A program made the position numbers and the translations under genes. Below the pieces are notes generated by a model that saw nothing but the letters and a program-made list of their open reading frames with translations, searched no databases and was not told the origin of the DNA. From assembly GCA_963697915.1 (NCBI GenBank), contig OY969103.1:1736001-1800000 (forward strand): DNA of 64,000 nucleotides, given 5' to 3'. Below are positions 33,764 to 42,083 of this stretch, in pieces. Within the stretch, counting starts at the first letter, position 1. Each line of letters opens with the position of its first letter. The DNA comes from VRUE01 sp963697915. Its GTDB lineage: Bacteria > Actinomycetota > Thermoleophilia > Solirubrobacterales > 70-9.

Positions 33764-34627
33764 ATGCGGGGTGCGGATCTCAGTCTCGACGGGGCGGTCG
33801 TGGCGATCACCGGCGGCGGTCGGGGGATCGGGCGTGCCACCGCCGCGGCGTTCGCGAGGCGCGGCGCCCGCGTGGCGATCGGCGATCTCGACGCCGAGGT
33901 CGCGCACGGCACGGCCGAGGCGCTCGGCGACCGCGTCACCGCCTTCTCCCTCGACGTCACCTCGCCCGACTCCTTCGCCGAGTTCGTCGGCGCCGTAGAG
34001 CGCGCCGCCGGCCCGATCGACGTGCTCGTCAACAACGCCGGCATCATGCCCGTGGGGTCGTTCCTGGAGGAGTCGCCGCGGACGACGCGGGCCGTGTTCG
34101 AGATCAACGTCGCCGGCACGATCACGGGGATGCGGCTGGTCCTGCCCGCGATGGTCGAGCGGGGGCGAGGCCACGTCGTCAACGTGGCGTCCGGGGCGGG
34201 GCGCTTCGAGATCCCAGGGCTGGCCACGTACTGCGCGTCGAAGCACGCCGTCGTCGGCCTCACGGGGACGGTGGCGCGGGAGCTGGAGGGCACCGGCGTG
34301 ACCCTGACGGCGGTGCTGCCGAGCGCCGTGCACACCGAGCTCTCCGCCGGGATCGCCTTCCCGTTCGAAGCGGTCGCCAAGGTAGCGCCGGAGGACGTGG
34401 CCGGGGCGATCGTCGCCAGCTGCGCCAGCCATCGGCTCGAGGTGACTGTCCCGCGCTGGCTCGCTCCCTACCCCGCGCTGGCCGCGTTGATCCCGCGCCT
34501 GCTCGACCGCTGGATCAGGCGCCGGCTCGGCGACGACCGGGCGCTCAACCGGGTCGACGCAATCGCGCGGGGCGCGTACGAGGAGCGCATCGCCCGCCAG
34601 ATCTCCGCCGAGGCGTCCGATGCCTGA
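33764..34627 (+). CDS. Short-chain dehydrogenase/reductase
   Basis: A protein of 287 residues with GGAGGAAC before the ATG. The nucleotide-binding site is AITGGGRGIGRATAAAF (about 14-30), followed by VLVNNAGIMPVGSF. The catalytic residues are Ser in VNVASGAGRFE and the YxxxK motif in LATYCASKHAVVGL. It probably uses NAD(P). The partner genes (Baeyer/Villiger monooxygenase, patatin) suggest alcohol-ketone conversion in catabolism of a ketone, steroid or lipid. The stop overlaps the next start. Confidence 0.92.
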   Translation: MRGADLSLDGAVVAITGGGRGIGRATAAAFARRGARVAIGDLDAEVAHGTAEALGDRVTAFSLDVTSPDSFAEFVGAVERAAGPIDVLVNNAGIMPVGSFLEESPRTTRAVFEINVAGTITGMRLVLPAMVERGRGHVVNVASGAGRFEIPGLATYCASKHAVVGLTGTVARELEGTGVTLTAVLPSAVHTELSAGIAFPFEAVAKVAPEDVAGAIVASCASHRLEVTVPRWLAPYPALAALIPRLLDRWIRRRLGDDRALNRVDAIARGAYEERIARQISAEASDA

Positions 34628-36095
34628 GCGGGTTCGCGTCGCGATCGTCGGCGCCGGCCTCTCTGGGATCTGCGCGGCCGCGGCCCTGCGCCGCGCCGGG
34701 ATCGACGACTTCGTTCTGCTGGAGAAGGGCGCCGACGTCGGCGGGACCTGGCGTGACAACACCTACCCGGGCTGCGCCTGCGACGTGCCCTCGCTGCTCT
34801 ACTCGTTCTCCTTCGCGCCGAGCGCCGAGTGGAGCCGCTACTTCGCGCCGCAGCCGGAGATCCAGCGCTACGTCCGCGAGGTGGCCGCCGGAGAGGGCCT
34901 GCGCGGGCAGGTGCGGACCGGGACGGAGGTGCTCGGGGCGGAGTGGTCCGACCGGGAGGGATGGCTGCTGGAGACCTCCTCCGGGCCGATCGCCGCTCAA
35001 TTCATCGTCGCCGGCGTCGGGCCCTGGCACGAGCCGGTCACCCCGGACCTGCCCGGCCTGGCGGATTTCGAGGGCACTACCTTCCACTCCTCGCGCTGGG
35101 ACCACGGCCACGACATGGCCGGTCGGCGGGTGGCCGTGGTCGGCAGCGGAGCGTCGGCGATCCAGTTCGTGCCGGCGATCCAGCCCGCGGTCTCCCACCT
35201 GACCGTCTTCCAGCGCACGCCGCACTGGGTGATGCCGAAGCTCGATCGCGCGACGACGCGGGCGGAGCGGTGGGCGCTGCGCCGCGTGCCGGGCGTTCGG
35301 CGTCTGTCCCGCGAAGCCCTGTTCAACGTGTTCGAGGCGCTCAACCCGGGGATGCACCGCCCCGGGGTGATGCGCCAGCTCCAGCGCCTGGCCGAGCTGA
35401 ACCTGCGGATCGGCGTCAGGGACCCGCGGCTCCGCGCCGTGCTGACGCCGGACTTCACCCTCGGCTGCAAGCGGGTGCTGATCTCCAACGAGTGGTACCC
35501 GGCCCTGGCCAGGGACAACGTCACGGTGGTGCCGGCGGCGGTGGAGCGGGTCACCCCGAAAGGCGTCGTCGACGCGAGCGGCGCCGAGCACGAGGTCGAC
35601 ACGATCGTCTTCGGCACCGGCTTCCGCATCCTCGACCTGCCGGTCGCGGACCTGGTCCGCGGGCGCGACGGCCGCACCCTCAGCGAGGTCTGGCAGGGCA
35701 GCCCGCGCGGCTACCTCGGCACCGTCACCGCCGGCTTCCCCAACGCCTTCGTGATGCTCGGCCCGAACCTGGGAATCAACACCGCCGCGACCGTCTTGAT
35801 GGAGGCGCAGTCGCGTTACATCGTCGACGCGATCGGGGCGGTGGACAGGGCGGGGGTCAGCGCCCTGGACGTCCGCGCCGACGTCCAGCGCCGCTTCAAC
35901 GCCGAGGTCGACGCGGCCCTGGAGGGCACGGTCTGGAACGCGGGCGGCTGCCGCAGCTACTACCTCGACGCGAACGGACGCAACGGCTTCATGTACCCGT
36001 GGAGCGCTCGCGACCTGCGGCGGCGGCTCGCGGCGTTCGACATCTCCGCCTACGAGACCGAGCCGGCGCGCGGGCGAGCGGGGGTCGGCGCGTGA
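34620..36095 (+). CDS. Baeyer/Villiger-type flavin monooxygenase
   Basis: A protein of 491 residues. FAD motif: VAIVGAGLSGICAAAALRRA (about 6-25), then VGGTWRDNTYPGCACDVPS. The BVMO fingerprint FEGTTFHSSRWDHG (FxGxxxHxxxW) is at about 147-158, directly before the NADPH Rossmann motif VAVVGSGASAIQFVPAIQP. It should insert oxygen next to a ketone to form an ester, using NADPH and O2. It overlaps the SDR gene by 8 bp and the TetR gene by 4 bp. The downstream hydrolase-like gene (patatin) could cleave the resulting ester. Confidence 0.9.
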   Translation: MPERVRVAIVGAGLSGICAAAALRRAGIDDFVLLEKGADVGGTWRDNTYPGCACDVPSLLYSFSFAPSAEWSRYFAPQPEIQRYVREVAAGEGLRGQVRTGTEVLGAEWSDREGWLLETSSGPIAAQFIVAGVGPWHEPVTPDLPGLADFEGTTFHSSRWDHGHDMAGRRVAVVGSGASAIQFVPAIQPAVSHLTVFQRTPHWVMPKLDRATTRAERWALRRVPGVRRLSREALFNVFEALNPGMHRPGVMRQLQRLAELNLRIGVRDPRLRAVLTPDFTLGCKRVLISNEWYPALARDNVTVVPAAVERVTPKGVVDASGAEHEVDTIVFGTGFRILDLPVADLVRGRDGRTLSEVWQGSPRGYLGTVTAGFPNAFVMLGPNLGINTAATVLMEAQSRYIVDAIGAVDRAGVSALDVRADVQRRFNAEVDAALEGTVWNAGGCRSYYLDANGRNGFMYPWSARDLRRRLAAFDISAYETEPARGRAGVGA

Positions 36096-36733
36096 CCGAG
36101 CCGCGTCGCTACGCGACGAGGCTGCCGCGGGAGGTGCGCCGCGAGCAGGTCCTCGACGCCGCCCTGCGGCTGATCGGGCGCGAGGGCTTCGCCGCGGCGA
36201 CGATCGCCCACGTCGCGGGCGAGGCCGAGATCGCCAAGCCGGTCGTCTACTCGCTGTTCGAGACCCAGGAGGGGATGCAGCACGCGCTGATGGTCCGCGA
36301 GCACGACCGCGCCTTCGCCGTCGCGGCCTCGGCGCTCGCGGCCGGCGCCGTCGCGCCCGATCCGGTCGCGGCCCTGGCCGCCGGTCTGAACACTTTCCTC
36401 GACGAGGTCGCGGCGGCCCCTGACACCTGGCGGCTGGTGTTCCTGCCCCCGGTGGGGATGCCGCCCTCGGTCCGCGAGGCGATCCTCGACGGGCGCGAGC
36501 GCTGGCGCCGCGAGCTCGAACCGATCGTCACCGACCGGCTCGGGGCGGTCGGCGTCGGGGGCGTCGACGCCGAGCTCTGCGCGCACCTGATCCGCGGCAA
36601 CGCGGAGTACCTGGCCCGGCTGGTCCTGGAGGAGCCCGATCGCTTCAGCGCCGAGCGGATACGGGACTTCGTCGCCACCGTCGTCGATCGGGTCCCGGCC
36701 CTTCGCGAGGTTCGCGGCGAGGGCGCCCGGTGA
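36092..36733 (+). CDS. TetR family transcriptional regulator
   Basis: A protein of 213 residues with GTG start overlapping the monooxygenase stop (GTGA). The HTH is LDAALRLIGREGFAAATIAH then VAGEAEIAKPVVYSLFETQE. The C-terminal domain is helical and effector-binding. It lies inside the SDR/BVMO/patatin operon, so it likely represses the operon from the palindrome at 33735-33754. Confidence 0.9.
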   Translation: MTEPRRYATRLPREVRREQVLDAALRLIGREGFAAATIAHVAGEAEIAKPVVYSLFETQEGMQHALMVREHDRAFAVAASALAAGAVAPDPVAALAAGLNTFLDEVAAAPDTWRLVFLPPVGMPPSVREAILDGRERWRRELEPIVTDRLGAVGVGGVDAELCAHLIRGNAEYLARLVLEEPDRFSAERIRDFVATVVDRVPALREVRGEGAR

Positions 36734-37716
36734 GCCCGCGGCGCGGGCTGGCGCTCGGCTGCGGCGGCACCCTCGGGGCCGCCTGGACGGTCGGGGCGCT
36801 GCGCGCGGTGGAAGAGGGCCTCGGCTGGGACCCGCGCGACGCCGAGGCGATCGTCGGCACCTCGGCCGGCGCCGAGTACGGCGCGATGCTGGCGGCGGGG
36901 GTCGGCGTCGAGGCGATGCTCGACGCCCAGCGTGGGGGCCCCGCGGCCCTGCCCTGGCTGGTCGAGCACCTCGCGACCGCTCCCCCGATGCTGCCCCCGC
37001 TTCCCCGCCCGCTGCCGACCGCGCCGTGGCTGGCGCTGCGCGCCGCGCGCGGTGAGACCCCGGTCCTGACCGGGCTCGCCGGGCTGCTGCCGCGCGGGGG
37101 AGACGACGGGGCGAGGATGCGCCGGCTCGGCGATCGCCTCGCCGCCACCGACGGGTGGGTCGAGCACGACAACTTCTGGGCCGTGGCCGTCGACCTGACG
37201 ACCGGGCAGCGGGCGGCGTTCGGACGCGCCGAAGCGCCCCGGGCCTCGCTGGCCGAGGCGATCCATGCCTCCTGGGCGGTCCCCGGGTGGATCGCGCCGG
37301 CGCGGATCGGCGGCCGCCGCTACTTCGACGGCGGCGCTTACTCGATGGCGTCGGCCGACCTCCTCGCCGATCCCGCCCTCGGCCTCGACCAGGTGATCGC
37401 GATCGTGCCGATGGCCTCGGCGCGGTCGGTGCGGCCGCCGACCGCCGCGGGACGGGTGGAGATGCTGCTTCGCAGGGCGATGAGCAGGCGCCTCGACGTC
37501 GAGCTGGCGAGCCTGCGCGCCGCCGGGATCGAGGTGCTGCGACTGGACATGGGACAGGCCGATCTCGCGGTGGCCGGCGCGAACTTCAACGACGACCGGC
37601 GCAGGAGAGAGGTGCTGGAGGCCTCGCTGCGCAGCAACCGGCGAGTGCAACCAATAGAACGCAGCCATGCACGTTTGGATCGTCAGGCTTCTCGACGGGA
37701 TCAGGAACGGCGATGA
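36730..37716 (+). CDS. Patatin-like phospholipase / acyl hydrolase
   Basis: A protein of 328 residues with GTG start overlapping the TetR stop. The Ser-Asp dyad is present: LGCGGTLGAAWTVGALRAVE (oxyanion loop), IVGTSAGAEYGAMLAAG (GxSxG, about 41) and YFDGGAYSMASAD (DGG, about 198). It hydrolyses acyl esters of lipids. In this operon it could act on the ester made by the Baeyer/Villiger enzyme or on a lipid substrate. Its end overlaps the next gene by 50 bp. Confidence 0.88.
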   Translation: MSPRRGLALGCGGTLGAAWTVGALRAVEEGLGWDPRDAEAIVGTSAGAEYGAMLAAGVGVEAMLDAQRGGPAALPWLVEHLATAPPMLPPLPRPLPTAPWLALRAARGETPVLTGLAGLLPRGGDDGARMRRLGDRLAATDGWVEHDNFWAVAVDLTTGQRAAFGRAEAPRASLAEAIHASWAVPGWIAPARIGGRRYFDGGAYSMASADLLADPALGLDQVIAIVPMASARSVRPPTAAGRVEMLLRRAMSRRLDVELASLRAAGIEVLRLDMGQADLAVAGANFNDDRRRREVLEASLRSNRRVQPIERSHARLDRQASRRDQERR

Positions 37717-38503
37717 GGCCGACATCGCCCGGGCGATCGAGGAGCTGAGCCGCTCACATCGGTTCCTTGCGCCGTTGGCGTTCGCGGTAGGCGGCGTCGC
37801 GATGCTGCTCGGCGGGGTCAGGGTGCTGTTCTCGAACTGGCGGCTGACGCTCATACAGGTACTGCCGGCGGTCTGGATCTGGCTAGCGATGTACGAGCTT
37901 CGCGCGCACGTCTTTCACGGTCGCGAGTTCCGGGACCTGGAGGGGCCTCTGGTCGTCCTGCTGATCGCGGCGATCGCCGCGATCACGATCGGCGTCTTCT
38001 TCCTCAACGCGACTTTCGCGTTCGCGATCACCCAGCCCGGCACGCCGCGCGTGCGTCTCGCGATGGCCGAAGCGCGCGAGCAGCTGGCGCTGATCCTCCT
38101 CAGCGGCGCGGTCTTCGGAATTGCCCTGGGCCTCGCCGTCGCCCTCGCGCCCCGCGCCGGGGAGCCCTGGTTCGCAATCTCGCTGGGCGCTGTCGTCGGG
38201 CTGATGATGGTCGCCTATGTGGCGATCCCCTCGCGCTTGGTCGGTGTGAGGCCGACGGCCTCGAGGCGCGATCGCCTCTCCGCCAGCGCGGTCGGTGGAC
38301 TGCTCGGATTCGCGCTCCTGACGCCGCCCTATCTCCTCGGCAGGATCGGGTTGCTGATGATCGGCTCGCCCCTCCTGCGGATTCCCGGCATCGCCCTCTT
38401 CCTCGTTGCCGCAACCCTGCAAGCGGGCGCGACGAGTGCGGTGCGGGCCGTGAAGTTCGGCGCCAGGCTCGGCACGGCTGATCCGCGGAGGAAGTGGACC
38501 TGA
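37667..38503 (+). CDS. Multi-pass membrane protein of unknown function
   Basis: A protein of 278 residues with about six hydrophobic segments (for example FLAPLAFAVGGVAMLLGGVR, VVLLIAAIAAITIGVFFLNA, SGAVFGIALGLAVALAPRAG). The ATG lies within the patatin gene in another frame. A central RVRLAMAEAREQLALILLSG segment is amphipathic. I do not recognise the family. Confidence 0.75.
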   Translation: MHVWIVRLLDGIRNGDEADIARAIEELSRSHRFLAPLAFAVGGVAMLLGGVRVLFSNWRLTLIQVLPAVWIWLAMYELRAHVFHGREFRDLEGPLVVLLIAAIAAITIGVFFLNATFAFAITQPGTPRVRLAMAEAREQLALILLSGAVFGIALGLAVALAPRAGEPWFAISLGAVVGLMMVAYVAIPSRLVGVRPTASRRDRLSASAVGGLLGFALLTPPYLLGRIGLLMIGSPLLRIPGIALFLVAATLQAGATSAVRAVKFGARLGTADPRRKWT

Positions 38504-38651
38504 GGCGGGAAGACCGACACGTCGTCGTAGCCAAGCCCCGGTGGCGCTTTGACGAGATGGTCGGGGCCGACGACGTGGTCCACGGTTGGCAGGACCGCGT
38601 CGAGAAACTCGACGTCCGCCCGCGAGGCCCTCACCCGCGAGCATCCCCTTG

Positions 38652-39391
38652 ATGCCGGAAGTCATCGTCCTCCTGCTGGCCGCCACCGCCACCGCCTTCG
38701 CGACTGGAATCGGGGCGATCCCGGTGTTCCTCTTCGGAGCGCGGACCGAGCGGGCGACGCCCTTCCTGCTCGGCTTCGCGGCGGGCGTGATGGGAGTCGC
38801 CGCCGTCGCCGGGCTGCTCCTCCCGGCAGCCGACGAAGGCTCCCCCGGCACGGTGGTCGCCGGGTTCGCCCTGGGCGTCGTCTTCCTGTCGTCGTCAGCC
38901 GGCGCTTCAAGCCCGACCACGGCTTCATGGGTCGCACCGGCCCGGGGGCGCGCACGTCGGCCCTCGTCTTCCTCGTCCTCCTCGTCCATAGCCTGCCCGA
39001 GGGGCTCGCGATCGGGACCGCGTTCGCTTCCGAGAGGGCCGGGCTGAGCTTGTTCGTGATCCTCGCGATCATGATCCAGAACGTGCCCGAGGGGACCAGC
39101 GTCGCGATCCCGATGCAGGAAGCGGGCTTCGGCCGCGCGCGCCAGTTCTGGGCGGCGGTCGCTACCAGCGCGCCGCAGCCGGTCGGCGCCCTGATCGCGT
39201 TCCTCGCGGTGGAGGAGGTGAGTGGCCTCTTGCCCTTCTCGTTTGCCTTCGCGGCCGGGGCGATGCTGGCTCTGGTCGTCCTCGAGATGCTGCCGAAGGC
39301 CTACTCGGGCCCCGGTCGGTTGGGGCCGAGCGTCGGCGTGGCCTCCGGGGCGGCGGTGATGCTGGGCCTGAGCTTCGCGCTGGGGGTCTGA
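38652..39391 (+). pseudogene. ZIP family metal transporter with a frameshift
   Basis: Residues of a ZIP transporter are split across two frames. The first (from the ATG at 38652) reads MPEVIVLLLAATATAFATG to VAGFALGVVFLSS. The second resumes near 38895 with VSRRFKPDHGFMG and contains the metal motifs LLVHSLPEGLAIGTAF and MIQNVPEGTSVAIP, then runs to 39391. One base is missing around 38888-38896. If it is a sequencing error the gene is intact; otherwise it is a recent pseudogene. The family moves Zn2+, Fe2+ or similar metals. Confidence 0.75.
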
Positions 39392-40455
39392 GCGAGCATC
39401 GCGCTCCACCTCTCTTCGATCCTGCCGTATCGCCAGGCGAGGACCGCGCAGGCCCACGTGGCGAGGAAGAGAGCGACGACGAAGTAGCCGAGCAGGTTCA
39501 GGTCGACGGCGACCGCGGTGTCGAACACGGGGCCGGTCAGGTTGAGCTTCTCGCTGAGCACCGCCACCAGCTCGATCGTTCCGACGATCAGCGCGACCGC
39601 GACCGAGAGGCCCGTGATCGTGACGTTGTAGAAGACCTTGCGCACCGGCTTGTCGAAAGCCCAGCCGTAGGCGAAGTTCATCAGTGCGCCGTCGATCGTG
39701 TCCAGCAGGGTCATCCCGGCCGCGAAGAGGATCGGCAGGCAGAGGATCGCGTAGATCGGCAGGCCCCCGAACGCCGCGCCCGCCGCCAGGAACAGCAGCG
39801 CGACCTCGGTGGCGGTGTCGAAGCCGAGCCCGAACAGCACCCCGATCGGGTACATCTGCCAGGTCGCCTTCACGGGGCCGGTCACGCGGCCATAGATCCG
39901 GCTGACCGGGCCGCGCCGCTCCAGCGCCCGTTCCAGCTCCGGCTCGTCCAGCTCGCCGGCGCGGACCCGTCGCATGACCTTCACGATTCCCACCAGGACG
40001 ATCAGGTTGAGAATCCCGATCAGCAGCAGGAAGGACCCCGAGACCGTGGTGCCGATCGTGCCGCTGACGGTCTGCAGCGTCGACGCCTCGTTCTCGACCT
40101 GGCCGACCAGGGAGCTCAACCCGAACGCGAGCAGGAGCGCCAGCGCGAAGACAATCGTCGAGTGGCCGAGCGAGAAGAAGAATCCCGCCGCGAGCGGGCG
40201 CCCGCCTTCCGAGATCAGCTTCCGCGTCGTGTTGTCGATCGCGGCCACGTGGTCGGCGTCGAAGGCGTGGCGGAGCCCGAGCACGTAGGCGGTGACGCCG
40301 ACCCCCAGCCCGAAGGCACCCTCTGCGCCGAGCGAGAGTTCATCGGGCACGACCAGCGCGATCAGGATGAAGAACCCGATCACGTGCAGGCCGGTTACGA
40401 CCGCGCCCATCGCGGCCACTCGCCGCCACTCGGCTGGGGTCAGCGATGCCTTCAA
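39301..40455 (-). CDS. NiCoT family nickel/cobalt transporter
   Basis: About 384 residues from a probable TTG at 40455 (the frame is open to 40599 but that part looks non-coding). The signature RHAFDADHVAAIDNTTRKL (helix II, HAxDADHI type) and SLGHSTIVFALALLLAFGL are clear, with GLGFDTATEVALLFLAAGA and LFAAGMTLLDTIDGALMNFA further on, and eight membrane helices. It imports Ni2+ or Co2+. It is divergent from the urease operon, so it probably supplies urease nickel. Its 3' end overlaps the ZIP gene by 91 bp. Confidence 0.9.
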   Translation of the reverse strand: MKASLTPAEWRRVAAMGAVVTGLHVIGFFILIALVVPDELSLGAEGAFGLGVGVTAYVLGLRHAFDADHVAAIDNTTRKLISEGGRPLAAGFFFSLGHSTIVFALALLLAFGLSSLVGQVENEASTLQTVSGTIGTTVSGSFLLLIGILNLIVLVGIVKVMRRVRAGELDEPELERALERRGPVSRIYGRVTGPVKATWQMYPIGVLFGLGFDTATEVALLFLAAGAAFGGLPIYAILCLPILFAAGMTLLDTIDGALMNFAYGWAFDKPVRKVFYNVTITGLSVAVALIVGTIELVAVLSEKLNLTGPVFDTAVAVDLNLLGYFVVALFLATWACAVLAWRYGRIEERWSAMLAQTPSAKLRPSITAAPEATPTLGPNRPGPE

Positions 40456-40776
40456 CCTGACCGACCGTAGCGCTATCGGCTGACTCTTGCAACACCTCTC
40501 AAGAGCGATGCAGAGTGTGTACGAACGGACGCTCTGCCCATCGCATGACAAGTGCGACAGGAGTGCAGTTGCGAACATCTGGCAACGAGCTAAACACACC
40601 TACAGCACTGGTTCTAGATGTAACAGATGAAGTGCTATATCGCGAAAGAAAGAGTACTTTTAAGGCTTGACTAAGAGGCGTCGCCAAGTACCATGCAGCG
40701 AGGATTGACGGTGTGTGTAAGCAGCGTCACCCTCTGAGCTAAGTCCTCGGTAAACCCCGGACGCTGAAGGGGTCGA
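40456..40776. other. AT-richer divergent promoter region of NiCoT and urease operon
   Basis: About 320 bp of distinctly lower GC than its surroundings. It holds an inverted repeat near 40484-40505, a possible sigma-70-like promoter TTGACT-16 bp-TACCAT pointing to the urea transporter (about 40665-40695), and a GC-rich stretch just before the ATG at 40777. No known riboswitch could be recognised by eye. Confidence 0.5.
40484..40505. promoter_or_regulatory. Inverted repeat with TTGCAA half-site
   Basis: CTCTTG and CAAGAG form a 6-bp inverted repeat with a 10-bp spacer, and TTGCAA lies at 40487-40492. TTGCAA resembles the half-site known for nickel-responsive Nur of Streptomyces, and a Fur-family gene lies at the end of the urease operon. 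Only one good half-site is visible, so this is tentative. Confidence 0.3.
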
Positions 40777-41775
40777 ATGAGCGAGGTCCTGGATACCGAA
40801 CCGGGTTCTGCCGAACCCGCATGGCACGAGCGGCAACCGGCGCGGTTCCTGATCGAGACGGTTCGCGGGGTCGGTCAGGTCGATCTGCAGGAAAAGCTCG
40901 TCACCGGCGCCCTGATCACGGTGGCGCTCTTCTCCGCCGGCTGGAAGCCCGGCGTCTTCGGGTTGCTCGGTGCCGGCGTCTCCACGGCCACCGCCTCGGT
41001 GCTGGCGGTCGACCGGGAGCGGATCTTCCATGGCCTCGAGGGATATTGCGGCGCCCTGATCGGGATCGCCGCCGTCACCTTCCTCGGCGCGCACCTCTCC
41101 TCATGGCTGGTCGCGATCGCCGGAGCGATCGCCTGCACCGTGATCACGGCGGGCATGGGAACCGTTCTGCGCTCGTGGAACCTGTCTCCGCTGACGGGGC
41201 CGTTCTGCGTCGTCGGCTCGGCGATCGCGGTCGGGGCGCCGGCCTTCGAGCGGATCTGGCACGGGGGCACGGAGGCGGCTCTGCCCAGCGCCACCTCCGG
41301 CAGCTCCAGCGTGACTTTCGGGAACCTGGTCGAGTCCTTCTTCACCAACGTCTCCGAGATCTTCCTGATCGACAAATGGTGGGCGGGGCTGATCATGTTG
41401 ATAGGCCTTGCCCTCGCCAGCCTGGGGGTGGGGATCGCCGCCGCCGCCGGCAGCGTCATCGGGACGCTGACCGCCTGGCTGCTGGGGGCGCCGGCCGAGC
41501 TGATCGCCGAAGGCATCTACGGCTACAACGCCGTGCTCGTGATGATCGCGCTCGGCGCCACGTTCCTCGCGCGCACGCCGATCAACATCGCCTACGCCGT
41601 GGTCGCGGCGATCTTCTCGACCGCGCTGACGGCCTCGCTGGCCAACTTCTTCGCCCCGTTCGGAGGGCACACGCTCACCTGGCCTTTCAACCTGACCACC
41701 TGGGCATTCCTCGCGGCGCTGCCCGCTTTCGCCGCGATCACCAAACCCAGACCACCGGAGGAGGACGCCGTATGA
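40777..41775 (+). CDS. Urea transporter (UT family)
   Basis: A protein of 332 residues with about ten membrane helices in two inverted halves. The paired UT motifs are visible: HGLEGYCGALIGIAAVTFLG in the first half and EGIYGYNAVLVMIALGATFL in the second, each followed by a LTxP-type loop (SPLTGPFCVVGSAIAVGAP and TLTWPFNLTTWAFLAALP). It is the first gene of the urease operon and overlaps ureA as ATGA, so urea uptake is coupled to hydrolysis. Confidence 0.9.
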   Translation: MSEVLDTEPGSAEPAWHERQPARFLIETVRGVGQVDLQEKLVTGALITVALFSAGWKPGVFGLLGAGVSTATASVLAVDRERIFHGLEGYCGALIGIAAVTFLGAHLSSWLVAIAGAIACTVITAGMGTVLRSWNLSPLTGPFCVVGSAIAVGAPAFERIWHGGTEAALPSATSGSSSVTFGNLVESFFTNVSEIFLIDKWWAGLIMLIGLALASLGVGIAAAAGSVIGTLTAWLLGAPAELIAEGIYGYNAVLVMIALGATFLARTPINIAYAVVAAIFSTALTASLANFFAPFGGHTLTWPFNLTTWAFLAALPAFAAITKPRPPEEDAV

Positions 41776-42077
41776 ATCTCGCTCCGCGAGAGCAGGACAA
41801 GCTCTTCATCTACATCGTGGCCGACCTGGCTCGCAAGCGCCGCGAACGCGGCGTTCGGCTCAACTACAGCGAGGCGGTGGCACTGATCTCCGAGGCGATC
41901 CTGGAGGCTGCCCGAGACGGGAAGACCGTCGCCGAGTGCATGGAGCTGGGTAGGGACGTCGTCGGGCCGGACGACGTGATGCCGGGGGTGAGGGAGATGG
42001 CCGGCCTGATCCAGGTCGAGGCCACCTTCGTCGATGGCAACAAGCTCGTCTCCTGCCACGACCCGGTGGGCGGCTGA
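41772..42077 (+). CDS. ureA: Urease gamma subunit
   Basis: 101 residues, the normal length for UreA. Family motifs: NLAPREQDKLFIYIVADLAR at the start, LNYSEAVALISEAILEAARD, MELGRDVVGPDDVMPGVREM and IQVEATFVDGNKLVSCHDP. It forms part of the (UreABC)3 apoenzyme. Confidence 0.96.
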   Translation: MNLAPREQDKLFIYIVADLARKRRERGVRLNYSEAVALISEAILEAARDGKTVAECMELGRDVVGPDDVMPGVREMAGLIQVEATFVDGNKLVSCHDPVGG

Positions 42078-42083
42078 CGGGCG

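Noticed and set aside
40600..40776. Possible riboswitch (guanidine, cobalamin or NiCo type) before the urea transporter
   Set aside because: A GC-rich segment before the ATG was compared by memory with these consensus patterns and does not match; only a covariance search could settle it.
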